Both the position numbers and the translations under genes were made by a program. DNA of 64,000 bases, taken from NCBI RefSeq assembly GCF_900111275.1, contig NZ_FOGR01000001.1, positions 434,001 through 498,000 of the forward strand. The letters run 5' to 3'. The notes below the pieces were generated by a model. The model had not been told where the DNA came from, did no database searches, and saw only the letters and a list, made by a program, of their open reading frames with translations. Origin of the DNA: Rhizobium sp. NFR03. GTDB taxonomy: Bacteria; Pseudomonadota; Alphaproteobacteria; Rhizobiales; Rhizobiaceae. Numbering within the stretch: position 1 is the first letter of the stretch; each line of letters begins with the position of its first letter. Positions 33,498 through 41,920 of this stretch are shown piece by piece.

Positions 33498-35249
33498 TCA
33501 ATACGCCACAAGCAAGGCGGAACCGTCGGCACCGAACTTCGGCTCGACGCCCAGAAGCGGCGCGGAACGACTGATGATGTCGTGGACCATCGGGGCTGCC
33601 GTGTTGCCGGCGAGCGCTGCACCGTTGCCCTTGTCCGTCTTCGGCTCATCGATGAAGGTCAGCACCACATAGCGCGGATCGTCGATCGGAAAGCCGGCAA
33701 GGAAGGCATTGAAGTTGGCGTCGCTCGAATAGCGTCCATTGACGACCTTGTCGGCCGTCCCCGTCTTGCCGCCGACGTTGAAGCCGGGAACGCGCGCGTT
33801 CCGGCCCGATCCGTGGACACCGTTCCAGCGGAAGAGATACCGCATGTCGTCGCTGGTGGATTTCTTGATGACCTGCGTAGAGGCGGCAGCGGCGTCCTCA
33901 ATCGAGCGCGGCAGGAAGGTGGGCTCGATGAGCTTTCCGCCGTTCAGCAGCGCCCCGCCGGCAACCGCCGTCTGCAGCGGCGTGGTCGAGACACCGTGGC
34001 CGAACGAGATGGTGATTGAGTTGATCTTCTTCCAGACCTTCGGCTGGCTCGGCATCTTGATCTCGGGCAGCTCCGTCGGGATCCTCGTCAGAAGACCGAG
34101 GCGGGTGAGGAATTCCTTGTGCGCGTCGATGCCGACGATATCAGCCATCTTGGCCGTGCCGATGTTGGACGAATACTGGAAGATCTCCGGCACAGTCAGC
34201 ACGCGGTGCTTGCCGTGGAAGTCCTTGATGGTGAAGCCGCCGATGCGGATCGGGAAACGCGCGTCGAAACTGTCAGTCAGCTTCACCTTGCCGCTGTCGA
34301 GCGCCATCGCCGTCGTGAACGACTTGAAGGTGGAGCCCATCTCGAACGTACCGTTCGACATGCGGTTCATCCAGCCTTCCTTCGCCCCGTCCGCCGGCTT
34401 GTTGGGATCGTAGTCGGGATAGGAAACCATGGCGAGAATTTCGCCCGTCTTCACATCCATGACGACGCCACCGGCCGCGAGCGACTTGAACTTGACCATG
34501 GCATCGACGACGACGTCGCGCATGATGTTCTGAACGCGAAGGTCGATCGACAGGCGCACGGGCTCCAGCTTCGCGTCGCTCGTCATGCCGATGGCGGCGA
34601 GGTCGGCGAGGCCCTGGTTGTCGATCCAGCGCTCCATGCCGGCAATGCCGCGGTTGTCGACATTGACGTGACCGACGATATGCGAAGCGGTGACGCCGCC
34701 CGGGTAAAAACGGCGCTTCTCCGGCCGGAAGCCGATGCCGGGAATGCCGAGCGCGAGGATTTCGCTCTGCTGCTTCGGCGTCAGCTGGCGGCGCAGCCAC
34801 TGGAAGCGCGATTTGGACTTCAGCTTGTTGTAGATGTCGGCATTGTTGAGGTTCGGCAGCACGGTCGCCAGCTGCTCGACCGCCTCGTCCGCATCCACGA
34901 TCTTGTGAGGCTCGGCGAAGAGCGACACGGTGCGGATATCGGTGGCCAGAATCTGGCCGTTCCGGTCGAGAATGTCAGGCCGTGAGGCCATCAGATTGTC
35001 GGCGCGGCCGATGCTCGATACCGTCTCGGGCTGGGCGAAACCGTACTGGATCAGCCGTCCGCCGATGATGCAGTAGACGACCGAAAAGCCGGCGATCACG
35101 ATGGCCACGCGGCTGCGAGCCTGGTTGCCACGCCGCTTGCGGATGCCCTCGAACGGCGCGCCGCGCGAAAGGTCGCCGGGATGATTGTTGCCGCCGGCGG
35201 AGAAGTGCGCCTTGCTCTTGACGACCATGATGCGGGAAAGAAACGACAT
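33498..35249 (-). CDS. ftsI: Septal D,D-transpeptidase (penicillin-binding protein 3)
   Basis: Bitopic transpeptidase that cross-links septal peptidoglycan with FtsW. 583 residues: basic cytoplasmic N-terminus, one span (about 46-66), pedestal domain, then the penicillin-binding domain with SxxK in MGSTFKSFTTAM, SxN in YSSNIGTAKMAD and KTG in VGGKTGTADKVV. Its ATG overlaps the ftsL stop by one base (TGATG). Confidence 0.97.
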   Translation of the reverse strand: MSFLSRIMVVKSKAHFSAGGNNHPGDLSRGAPFEGIRKRRGNQARSRVAIVIAGFSVVYCIIGGRLIQYGFAQPETVSSIGRADNLMASRPDILDRNGQILATDIRTVSLFAEPHKIVDADEAVEQLATVLPNLNNADIYNKLKSKSRFQWLRRQLTPKQQSEILALGIPGIGFRPEKRRFYPGGVTASHIVGHVNVDNRGIAGMERWIDNQGLADLAAIGMTSDAKLEPVRLSIDLRVQNIMRDVVVDAMVKFKSLAAGGVVMDVKTGEILAMVSYPDYDPNKPADGAKEGWMNRMSNGTFEMGSTFKSFTTAMALDSGKVKLTDSFDARFPIRIGGFTIKDFHGKHRVLTVPEIFQYSSNIGTAKMADIVGIDAHKEFLTRLGLLTRIPTELPEIKMPSQPKVWKKINSITISFGHGVSTTPLQTAVAGGALLNGGKLIEPTFLPRSIEDAAAASTQVIKKSTSDDMRYLFRWNGVHGSGRNARVPGFNVGGKTGTADKVVNGRYSSDANFNAFLAGFPIDDPRYVVLTFIDEPKTDKGNGAALAGNTAAPMVHDIISRSAPLLGVEPKFGADGSALLVAY

Positions 35250-35653
35250 CAGCGCGCCACCGAACCTGTTGAGATCTTGTCGGTCTTCTGGCCATCGCTC
35301 GATGCGACGGCCGGAACGGTTTTCTTCTTGCCCTTGCTGTCCTTCTCCTCGGGCGGAGGGACATCGGCCTTCAACATCGGCAACTCTTCGGGATGCGCAA
35401 GCTGCGTCGGATCCGTGGGAACGAGCTGCAGGTCCTTGTCATAGGCTTTCACGAGGCGATCGAGCCGGTTCGGCTGGGTCAGAAGAGCCCAGTCGGCCCG
35501 GAGAAGGTCGATCGTGTCTTCCTCGAGCTTGATCTGCGCATCCAGCGAGCGGACTTCCTCAAGCTTGTTCTCAGCCTTGTGCTTGATCGTGTAGGTCACC
35601 GTCGCCGCAGCGGTCATGACGACGATCAGCACGATATCGAGTGTTCTCAGCAT
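35249..35653 (-). CDS. ftsL: Cell division protein FtsL
   Basis: Small bitopic divisome protein. 134 residues: short N-terminus, a membrane span (about 5-23, DIVLIVVMTAAATVTYTI), then a heptad-like helix (ENKLEEVRSLDAQIKLEEDTI) with the LRADWALLTQPNRLDRL region typical of rhizobial FtsL. The C-terminal tail is Lys/Pro-rich. Identified mainly by position between rsmH and ftsI plus this architecture. Confidence 0.92.
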   Translation of the reverse strand: MLRTLDIVLIVVMTAAATVTYTIKHKAENKLEEVRSLDAQIKLEEDTIDLLRADWALLTQPNRLDRLVKAYDKDLQLVPTDPTQLAHPEELPMLKADVPPPEEKDSKGKKKTVPAVASSDGQKTDKISTGSVAR

Positions 35654-35656
35654 GCG

Positions 35657-36682
35657 TCAGCCTCCCAGCTTCGAAAGACTTGCAAGGTCTGGCAGATCGA
35701 AAATCGACATGTCGGCGGCCTCGGCTGGGGCATGCGTGCGTTCCCCGACCCGCAGCTTGGCGGAACGGGCGCGCGGATTTCTGGATGATTCGTCTTCGCT
35801 GGCAGCGATCATCGCCTTGCCAACTGGTGCGAAGGTTGCCGGTCGCTCGTGCATAATGGGAAGATGGCGGGAGCCCGAAGCCTTGCCGGCGCGATCCTGA
35901 AAGAACTTTTTGACGATCCGGTCTTCGAGCGAATGGAACGTCACGACGCTCAGCCGTCCGCCGGGCTTCAGCGACCGCTCGGCTGCAAAGAGCGCCTGAG
36001 CCAGTTCGCCGAGTTCGTCGTTGACGAAGATGCGCAGCGCCTGAAAGACGCGGGTCGCCGGGTGGATCTTGTCCTTGGCCTTGCGGGGGGTCACCACCTC
36101 GATGAGCCCGGCGAGATCCCGGGTCGTCTCGAACGGCGTCTCGGCGCGTCGCTTCTCGATGGCCCGCGCGATACGGCCGGACTGCGGCTCCTCGCCGAGG
36201 AAGCCGAAGATGCGGATAAGGTCGCCGACCTTCGCACGGTTGACGACATCGGCAGCAGAAACGCCATCGGACGACATGCGCATATCGAGCGGGCCGCGAC
36301 GCTGAAAGGAAAAGCCCCGGTCCGCCTCATCGATCTGCATGGAGGAAACGCCGATATCGAGCACGACACCATCAAGCCCGCCTTCGGGCGCATGCCGGGC
36401 CAGCTCGGAAAACTGTGCGTGAACGAGAGTAAGGCGGCCATCGCTCGCCGCGACAAGCGCCTGTCCGGCAGAAATGGCGCTCGGGTCGCGGTCGAGCGCG
36501 ATGACATCGGCACCGCTTTGCAGAATCGCGGACGTGTACCCTCCCGCACCGAACGTGCCATCGAGGATCGTCTTGCCCGCTCCCGGCTGAAGACTGTTCA
36601 AAACCTCTGGGAGAAGAACCGGAATGTGGCGGACCGGTCCGCCATCGGCTCCAGCTGCACTGTCGCCAAGATCCGCCACCAT
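35657..36682 (-). CDS. rsmH: 16S rRNA m4C1402 methyltransferase RsmH (MraW)
   Basis: SAM-dependent methyltransferase acting on C1402 of 16S rRNA. 341 residues from ATG 36682, with GGAGAG upstream; longer in-frame starts would overlap mra[32 protein letters not shown] (SAM loop), [20 protein letters not shown] and [16 protein letters not shown] are the family signatures. Second gene of the dcw cluster. Confidence 0.97.
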   Translation of the reverse strand: MVADLGDSAAGADGGPVRHIPVLLPEVLNSLQPGAGKTILDGTFGAGGYTSAILQSGADVIALDRDPSAISAGQALVAASDGRLTLVHAQFSELARHAPEGGLDGVVLDIGVSSMQIDEADRGFSFQRRGPLDMRMSSDGVSAADVVNRAKVGDLIRIFGFLGEEPQSGRIARAIEKRRAETPFETTRDLAGLIEVVTPRKAKDKIHPATRVFQALRIFVNDELGELAQALFAAERSLKPGGRLSVVTFHSLEDRIVKKFFQDRAGKASGSRHLPIMHERPATFAPVGKAMIAASEDESSRNPRARSAKLRVGERTHAPAEAADMSIFDLPDLASLSKLGG

Positions 36683-36696
36683 TCCGTCTCTCCATG

Positions 36697-37137
36697 CTAG
36701 CCGGGGCGCAGACCTCGCAACCTGCGTTCCTGACGTGCCGTCGCCTGCGTTTCCTGAAACACCTGCGGCGCCCATAACTGAAAGTGATCCGCCCGGCCAA
36801 CGAAAGTCACCTCGTTGGTGATGCCGGTGAAGTCGCGGATAAAATCCGTGACCATCAACCGACCTTCCTGGTCGAGCTTCATGAAGACCCCGCCCCCGTG
36901 AATTAGGAGCGACATCTCGTTGGCCTGCGGCGAAAACGGATCCTCGTCCGCAATCTGCCGCTCGAAACGATCCAGCAATTCCGGTCCGCCCGCACTGATG
37001 GCAGGGAACACGAAGTCCTGGAAACAATACAGCTCCCGTATATCCAGCTTCGCCAGCACGCCGCGAAACGACGAGGGAACGGAAACCCGCCCCTTCGCGT
37101 CGATACGGTTGGTAGCATGCGAGAGAAAGCGGTTCAT
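36697..37137 (-). CDS. mraZ: Transcriptional regulator MraZ
   Basis: AbrB-like DNA-binding protein that regulates the dcw operon. 146 residues from ATG 37137; a TTG nine bases upstream is in frame. Two SpoVT-AbrB domains are visible: [20 protein letters not shown] near the N-terminus and [19 protein letters not shown] near residue 90. It is the first gene of the cluster, and the TGGG repeats at 37311-37344 are its probable operator. Confidence 0.96.
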   Translation of the reverse strand: MNRFLSHATNRIDAKGRVSVPSSFRGVLAKLDIRELYCFQDFVFPAISAGGPELLDRFERQIADEDPFSPQANEMSLLIHGGGVFMKLDQEGRLMVTDFIRDFTGITNEVTFVGRADHFQLWAPQVFQETQATARQERRLRGLRPG

Positions 37138-37310
37138 GACGCGCAACAGCCGTTTTCATCCAATGCGCCGACGGCAAACGCCCGCAAGCAACCCCGGAAG
37201 CAGACACAATACGCCACCGCCGGGCGACGTGCCCGTTCCAAAACCCCTCTCGGGGCAACCACCAAACTCGCGATGATCGGGTCTTCAACGACCCCTGTGC
37301 AGTGCATGAG

Positions 37311-37344
37311 TGGGATAGCATGGGACCATATGGGGGTCAATGGG
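37311..37344. promoter_or_regulatory. Candidate MraZ operator: four TGGG repeats at 10-base period
   Basis: On the plus strand TGGG occurs at 37311, 37321, 37331 and 37341, exactly one helical turn apart; a fifth at 37348 is out of register. MraZ proteins are known to bind G-rich direct repeats at this period upstream of mraZ. The site lies about 170 bases upstream of the mraZ ATG. Orientation relative to known sites was not checked. Confidence 0.6.
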
Positions 37345-37396
37345 ATTTGGGTCGCTGGAGGGGCCACCTCCACCGTTCATTGATAGACTGTTAAGT

Positions 37397-37411
37397 TTAA
37401 CAAATGGTTAC
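37397..37411. promoter_or_regulatory. Possible CtrA-binding site upstream of mraZ
   Basis: TTAA-CAAATGG-TTAC matches the CtrA consensus TTAA-N7-TTAA at seven of eight positions, and another TTAA lies at 37391-37394. It sits upstream of the MraZ-like repeats. CtrA control of division genes is established in alphaproteobacteria; its use here is inference. The rest of the 37138-37571 gap shows no coding gene. Confidence 0.35.
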
Positions 37412-37571
37412 GATGGCTTCGGCAACACCTTGTTTGCAAAGCGGGATCAGACACGGCGAAAACACCGCAATCGGCATCAGGACATGCTCAAATACGTGAG
37501 AGAACAGTAACATAAGGGAAATGCGGAGGCCCGCCGAAATGGTGCGTTGCACCGCAGGAATAGCGGGAAGG

Positions 37572-37983
37572 AAAAACGCCAGTCGGCCTGTAAGCCGGGT
37601 TCTGTATGGCTCCGGCCGGTTGAGGACCGGAACGTGGCAGCCATTCATCTGGGACGACGCTCGCGCGCCGCCTCGTGCAACCCACCCGGATGACTGGCCC
37701 GGAACAGGCCGGAAGCCTTGCGGCTCCCACGTCATCCCTATTCGGTCTTGCTCCCGGTGGGGTTTACCGTGCCGCCCCTGTTACCAGACGCGCGGTGGGC
37801 TCTTACCCCACCCTTTCACCCTTACCCGCGTCAGACGCGGGCGGTTTGCTTTCTGTGGCACTGTCCCTGAGGTCGCCCTCGCCGGACGTTATCCGGCACC
37901 GTTTTTCCGTGGAGCCCGGACTTTCCTCCCCCCGCAACCTTTCGGTCATAGCGGAGAGCGGCTGCCCGGCCGACTGGCAGCGC
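37572..37983 (-). ncRNA. rnpB: RNase P RNA
   Basis: Catalytic RNA that matures tRNA 5' ends. On the minus strand the P1 helix is formed by GCCAGTCGGCC near the 5' end and GGCCGACTGGC near the 3' end (37578-37588). Universally conserved blocks are present: GAGGAAAGTCCGGGCTCC (complement of about 37911-37928) and AGAACCCGGCTTACAGGCC close to the 3' end. The length, about 410 bases, fits alphaproteobacterial type A RNase P. A TTTTTCC tail after P1 ends it. The 5' end is approximate. Confidence 0.95.
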
Positions 37984-38042
37984 CCTGATAGCGGAGACTT
38001 CCAGCCTTGGCCAGCGTTTATCCACGCCGGAGAGGCAAGGTC

Positions 38043-39224
38043 TCAGGCAAAGACCGGCGCGAAGGACTGGCTGTATCCTTCGCCGTCCACCTTGCCATCG
38101 AGGATCAGCGAAGCCCCCAGCCGGCCGATCTCATCGCAGCTTTTCGCCGCCATCCCATTGCCGCCGGTCAGAACCGCGACGCGATCGGATGAGACATAGC
38201 CGATATAGGGATAGCCGGTTTCCGTCAGCGAGACGACGCATGGCGAAAAATGTGTGGAGGCCGGCGTGAAGGCCGGCAGGACATCGGCAAGATGCCGCGC
38301 GAGATGCGCTGCGGCTTCCGCTCGCCCCCCGCTGCGGAACCACGACCGGATGTGCGCCTCGTCGCGAAGCTGAAGATTGTCCGGATCGCCACCGATCTTG
38401 ATATAGGTCTTGCCGTCCGGATAGAGGATCGGTGGCAGGAGATAGAAGCTCTCCGCTTCCGTCGGTCCGTTGCGAATAAGCGACGGCATAGCCGACAGGC
38501 GCTCCCGATCCGTCTCCGCCACTTCCGCAAAAAGAACCGTGCGCGCCATAACCTGCATGGCGGGCTTGCGGCGCAGAAGCGTCTCCGAGAGCGCGAAGCC
38601 ACCGGTCGCCACCAGCACCTTCTGCGCCTGATAGGTGGCGCCGTCGGCCATCGTCACGGCCACGCCGTCCGCCGTCTCGGCAAGGCCCGTCACCTCACGG
38701 CTGATGACGGCGGCGCCGGCCATTGCCGCGCAAACGGTTTCTGCGGCGACCAGCGCCCGCGGGTTGACATGCCCGGCGTCCCTCGCCTCGAAGATCCCGC
38801 TTTCATGATCATGGAAGGAAAAATAGGGAAAGCGCGATTGGAGGCCGGGTGCATCCATGTACGCCACGGGGACGCCAAGCTTTTTGGCGGCGGCATCGAC
38901 ATTGCCGAGATAGGCGCCACCGTCCGCTCCGGCGATCAGGCAACCGACCTCGGTGTAGAAGGAAACACCGGACCGGCTCTCGATGCCCCGATAGCGCTCG
39001 ATGGAGCGGCGGGCCATGCGGGCCCAGTCGCTGTCGCTATCGATGGTGCGGGTGATCCGGCCGTTGTCGTAGTGGCTGGAGAAAACGCCTTCGTGGGTGG
39101 CCCAGTTACCTGGCTCGTCCGGCCCGATCAGGGCGACGTTCGCCCCGCTGACGGCCAGATGGCGCGCGGCGGCCGCGCCCATCATGCCCTTGCCGACCAC
39201 GATCGTGTCGAACGTTCCGCTCAT
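38043..39224 (-). CDS. FAD-dependent oxidoreductase (DAO family)
   Basis: 393-residue protein of the D-amino acid oxidase/sarcosine oxidase-like family. The FAD dinucleotide motif is VVGKGMMGAAAARHLAVSG at residues 9-27, slightly degenerate from GxGxxG. GHVNPRALVAAETV and the C-terminal VAVLTGGNGMAAKSCDEIG (FAD contact) fit monomeric sarcosine-oxidase relatives. Substrate unknown. Its stop is only about 60 bases from the rnpB 5' end on the same strand, so the rnpB promoter must overlap its 3' end or that gap. Confidence 0.88.
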   Translation of the reverse strand: MSGTFDTIVVGKGMMGAAAARHLAVSGANVALIGPDEPGNWATHEGVFSSHYDNGRITRTIDSDSDWARMARRSIERYRGIESRSGVSFYTEVGCLIAGADGGAYLGNVDAAAKKLGVPVAYMDAPGLQSRFPYFSFHDHESGIFEARDAGHVNPRALVAAETVCAAMAGAAVISREVTGLAETADGVAVTMADGATYQAQKVLVATGGFALSETLLRRKPAMQVMARTVLFAEVAETDRERLSAMPSLIRNGPTEAESFYLLPPILYPDGKTYIKIGGDPDNLQLRDEAHIRSWFRSGGRAEAAAHLARHLADVLPAFTPASTHFSPCVVSLTETGYPYIGYVSSDRVAVLTGGNGMAAKSCDEIGRLGASLILDGKVDGEGYSQSFAPVFA

Positions 39225-39267
39225 CGTCTTCTCCGGAATTGACCGGTCTCCACAGTGGCCTTGTCGT

Positions 39268-39912
39268 TTACGAGTCCAGCAGCGTCTGGACCTTGCCGCA
39301 ATAGCGCCTGGAGACCGGGTTCATGCGGGTGGCGCCATGACCGGCGTTGTAGCGCAGGATGGTGCCACAGGTGAAGCCGCCGGACAGCCGATGGGCCTTG
39401 GCAAGATACTTCATGCCGAACTTGATGTTGGTTTCGGGATCGAAGAGCCCTGCCCGGCTGCCGCCATATCCCATCATGCGTGCCGTTGCCGGCTTGATTT
39501 GCATCAACCCGATCTCACCGGCACTGCCGCGCGCCTTCGGATTGAAATTGCTCTCGACACGGATGACGGCCTGCGCCAGATCAACCGGTACGCCGAAGGC
39601 CTCCGCATATGTCGCGATGAGGCTGGAATAGGCCGGAGCGTCCATCTCGAAGTCAGCGAGCGGAAAGCCGAGCGTCTGGCCGACGTCCGGCAGCGCACGC
39701 GTCATGTCGGATGTCTTGACGTCTTCGAGAGAGGCTGTTCTCGTCTGAGGAGACTGGAGGGAAAGTTCTGTGGATGCAGTCTGGTAAGCGGCTTCCGGTG
39801 CCGGCACCACCGGCGCGACTGCGCCATCTAGTGCACCGGCGAATGATGGTTGAACCCCTGAAAAAAGCACGCAAAAGCAGGCGGCTGCCTGGACGACAGT
39901 CGTTCGTCTCAT
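39268..39912 (-). CDS. Lytic transglycosylase, SLT domain (exported)
   Basis: 214-residue exported muramidase-type enzyme that cleaves glycan strands to anhydro-muropeptides. An N-terminal signal peptide ends about residue 25 (GVQPSFA). The SLT catalytic glutamate is in AVIRVESNFNPKARGSAGEIGLMQIKP, followed by GYGGSRAGLFDPETNIKFGMKYLAKA, the usual family order. It lies 43 bases upstream of the FAD oxidoreductase on the same strand. Confidence 0.92.
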   Translation of the reverse strand: MRRTTVVQAAACFCVLFSGVQPSFAGALDGAVAPVVPAPEAAYQTASTELSLQSPQTRTASLEDVKTSDMTRALPDVGQTLGFPLADFEMDAPAYSSLIATYAEAFGVPVDLAQAVIRVESNFNPKARGSAGEIGLMQIKPATARMMGYGGSRAGLFDPETNIKFGMKYLAKAHRLSGGFTCGTILRYNAGHGATRMNPVSRRYCGKVQTLLDS

Positions 39913-40116
39913 GAATTTTGTAAACTCCGCTGGGATCGGGAAGCCAGCGGACGCCCCGCCCCGGCCTCATCCGATCCATGATCATGGTCATCAGCGGGGA
40001 ACGGTACGCAACCCTCAGGACCCCGCCCTCGGTACGACGTCAAAATCCGTGTGGAACATGGTCATGATATGGCGATGCAGCAATTTGCTGCGGAACGGCA
40101 AATGCGACCGGTCTTC

Positions 40117-40881
40117 TCAGCGGGTGAATTGCGGCAACGAACCGAGCAGCCTGTGCAGCGTGTCGAGCGTCGAAATATCGGCGATGCCATCGATTTGGCT
40201 CGGGCGGAAATGCCGCTGGAAGGCCTCCACGACGCCGTGGGTCTTCTCGCAGAATTCTCCAGTCACCTCAAGGCCATAGCCGTAGAGCGAGAGCATGCTC
40301 TGCACCGCCTCGACCGGCTGCCCCTTATCGCCCCGCTGGAAGTAGCGCCCGCCACCGACAGGCGTCGGCTCGACCCAGTGACCAACACCGTTTTCATACA
40401 AGTTCTTCCAGGGGAAATTTTCCCCCGGATCGACCTTGCGTACAGGTGCGATATCGCTGTGCGCAAGCACCCTTTCCGGGGCGATGGACCAGCGCTCGAC
40501 ACAAAACTGACACAGTTCGGCGACTGCCGCGATCTGAACCAATGGGTAATCGGGCAAGCCGCCGGGATGGCCGGCATTGGCGATCTCGATGCCGATCGAG
40601 CGGGAATTGATGTCCGTCTCGTTCTTCCACACGCTCTTGCCAGCGTGCCACGCACGGCGATCCTCCGCCACGAGTTGATCCACCCGACCATCCTCGTGCA
40701 CGAAGTAGTGGCTGGAGACCTGGCTTTCCTCGCGACACAGCCAATCCAGCGCACCGGCCGCCGTCGGCATGCCGGTATAGTGGAGGATGATCATATCAGG
40801 ACCGGAAACGCCCAGCCGCTCGTTATGATTGGGCGAAGCAACGAACCGCGCCTTGGGGAAATCGCAAACAGGAAGGCTCAT
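40117..40881 (-). CDS. N-acetylmuramoyl-L-alanine amidase (AmiD-like)
   Basis: 254-residue zinc amidase of the amidase_2 family with a C-terminal peptidoglycan-binding domain. Zinc ligands are inferred in IILHYTGMP, LAHSDIAPVRKVDPGENF and SRSIGIEIAN. The C-terminal part YFQRGDKGQPVEAVQSMLSLYGYG resembles PG_binding_1. No signal peptide is apparent, so it may act in cytoplasmic muropeptide recycling. It overlaps the upstream TerB/DnaJ gene by four bases. Confidence 0.93.
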   Translation of the reverse strand: MSLPVCDFPKARFVASPNHNERLGVSGPDMIILHYTGMPTAAGALDWLCREESQVSSHYFVHEDGRVDQLVAEDRRAWHAGKSVWKNETDINSRSIGIEIANAGHPGGLPDYPLVQIAAVAELCQFCVERWSIAPERVLAHSDIAPVRKVDPGENFPWKNLYENGVGHWVEPTPVGGGRYFQRGDKGQPVEAVQSMLSLYGYGLEVTGEFCEKTHGVVEAFQRHFRPSQIDGIADISTLDTLHRLLGSLPQFTR

Positions 40882-41585
40882 GCCGCGCGACGTTCCCGTT
40901 CGATCGCTGCATAAGCTGCATTGAACGCCGCCATCCGGTCGTTGGCGGTGGCATGCTGCTCGGCCGGAACGCCGCGTGCCACAAGAAGGTCCGGGTGATG
41001 CTCGGAGACGAGCACGCGGTAGCGCCTGCGGATGGTCGAGAAATCGTCCTTGCGCGAAACGCCGAGCAGCGCATAGGGATCCACGCCTTCGAGATAGGCG
41101 TGCCGCGAGAGAATCGTCTCGAATTTCACCTCGTCCATTCCGAAGATTTCGGCGACGCGGCGCAGGAAGGCGAGCTCCTTCTCATGCAAGGCGCCATCGG
41201 ACTTGGCGATATGGAACAGCCCGTCGACGATGTCCTCCAGCACAGGGCAGTTGGCTTCCCCGGAAACGCAGAGCCCAGAAAGCTTCTCTGCATAGGCCTC
41301 ATATCCCGCCACATCCTGGCGGGCGAGATTGTAGAGCCGGGCCACGTTCTGAGCCTGATCCTCCGGGAACTTGAAGATCTGGCGAAATGCCGACACTTCG
41401 GCTTCCGTCACCACGCCATCAGCCTTCGCCATCTTGGCCGACAGAGCGATCATGGCGACGGAAAAGGCAACCTTGCGACGCGTCTCGGGGTCACCCTCGA
41501 ACAGCGTCCGGATCGCTTCGACGAGACCCGACAGCGCATTGCCGGTCGATGTCACGATTCCGATGAGGCGATCCCAGATCGACAT
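40878..41585 (-). CDS. TerB-like domain plus C-terminal J domain (DjlA-type)
   Basis: 235-residue protein with an N-terminal TerB-like helical domain (about 35-160, AKADGVVTEAEVSAFRQIF and AKSDGALHEKELAFLRRVAEIFG) and a C-terminal J domain (168-235) with the HPD motif at residues 197-199 in SEHHPDLL. This is the alphaproteobacterial DjlA-like architecture, a DnaK co-chaperone. The N-terminus is only weakly hydrophobic. Coupled to the amidase by a four-base overlap. Confidence 0.9.
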   Translation of the reverse strand: MSIWDRLIGIVTSTGNALSGLVEAIRTLFEGDPETRRKVAFSVAMIALSAKMAKADGVVTEAEVSAFRQIFKFPEDQAQNVARLYNLARQDVAGYEAYAEKLSGLCVSGEANCPVLEDIVDGLFHIAKSDGALHEKELAFLRRVAEIFGMDEVKFETILSRHAYLEGVDPYALLGVSRKDDFSTIRRRYRVLVSEHHPDLLVARGVPAEQHATANDRMAAFNAAYAAIERERRAA

Positions 41586-41920
41586 GAGAGTTTTCTTTCC
41601 GTTTGGCCGGCCTGTCCGTCAGGCCCGTTTTGTCCGGCGGTGATGTCAGGACGAAAGCATCGCGCGTGCGATTTGTTGCATCGGAACCACGGACATCTTC
41701 GGTCGTGTTCCGCGAGGAGCTAAAGTCTGATCAGATGTCGTTGCCGATTGCAAGACGAGGAAGGCCGCGAATGACAATTTTGTGATGGCCCTCACTACTT
41801 TATGGCTTCAATTTGCGCTGTGCGCTCGGCAGCCGTGCGGTTCATGTCATTTTACTTGTAGGGGATCTGGGCTAGGACAGGTGCGGAACCCGATGAATGG
41901 CATCATCCCGAGGAGGAATC
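41586..41920. other. Divergent intergenic region djlA-type / pfp
   Basis: 335 bases between divergent starts, presumably with a promoter for each. I see no convincing ORF or hairpin. The only firm element is AGGAGG at 41911-41916, the ribosome-binding site for pfp. Confidence 0.5.
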
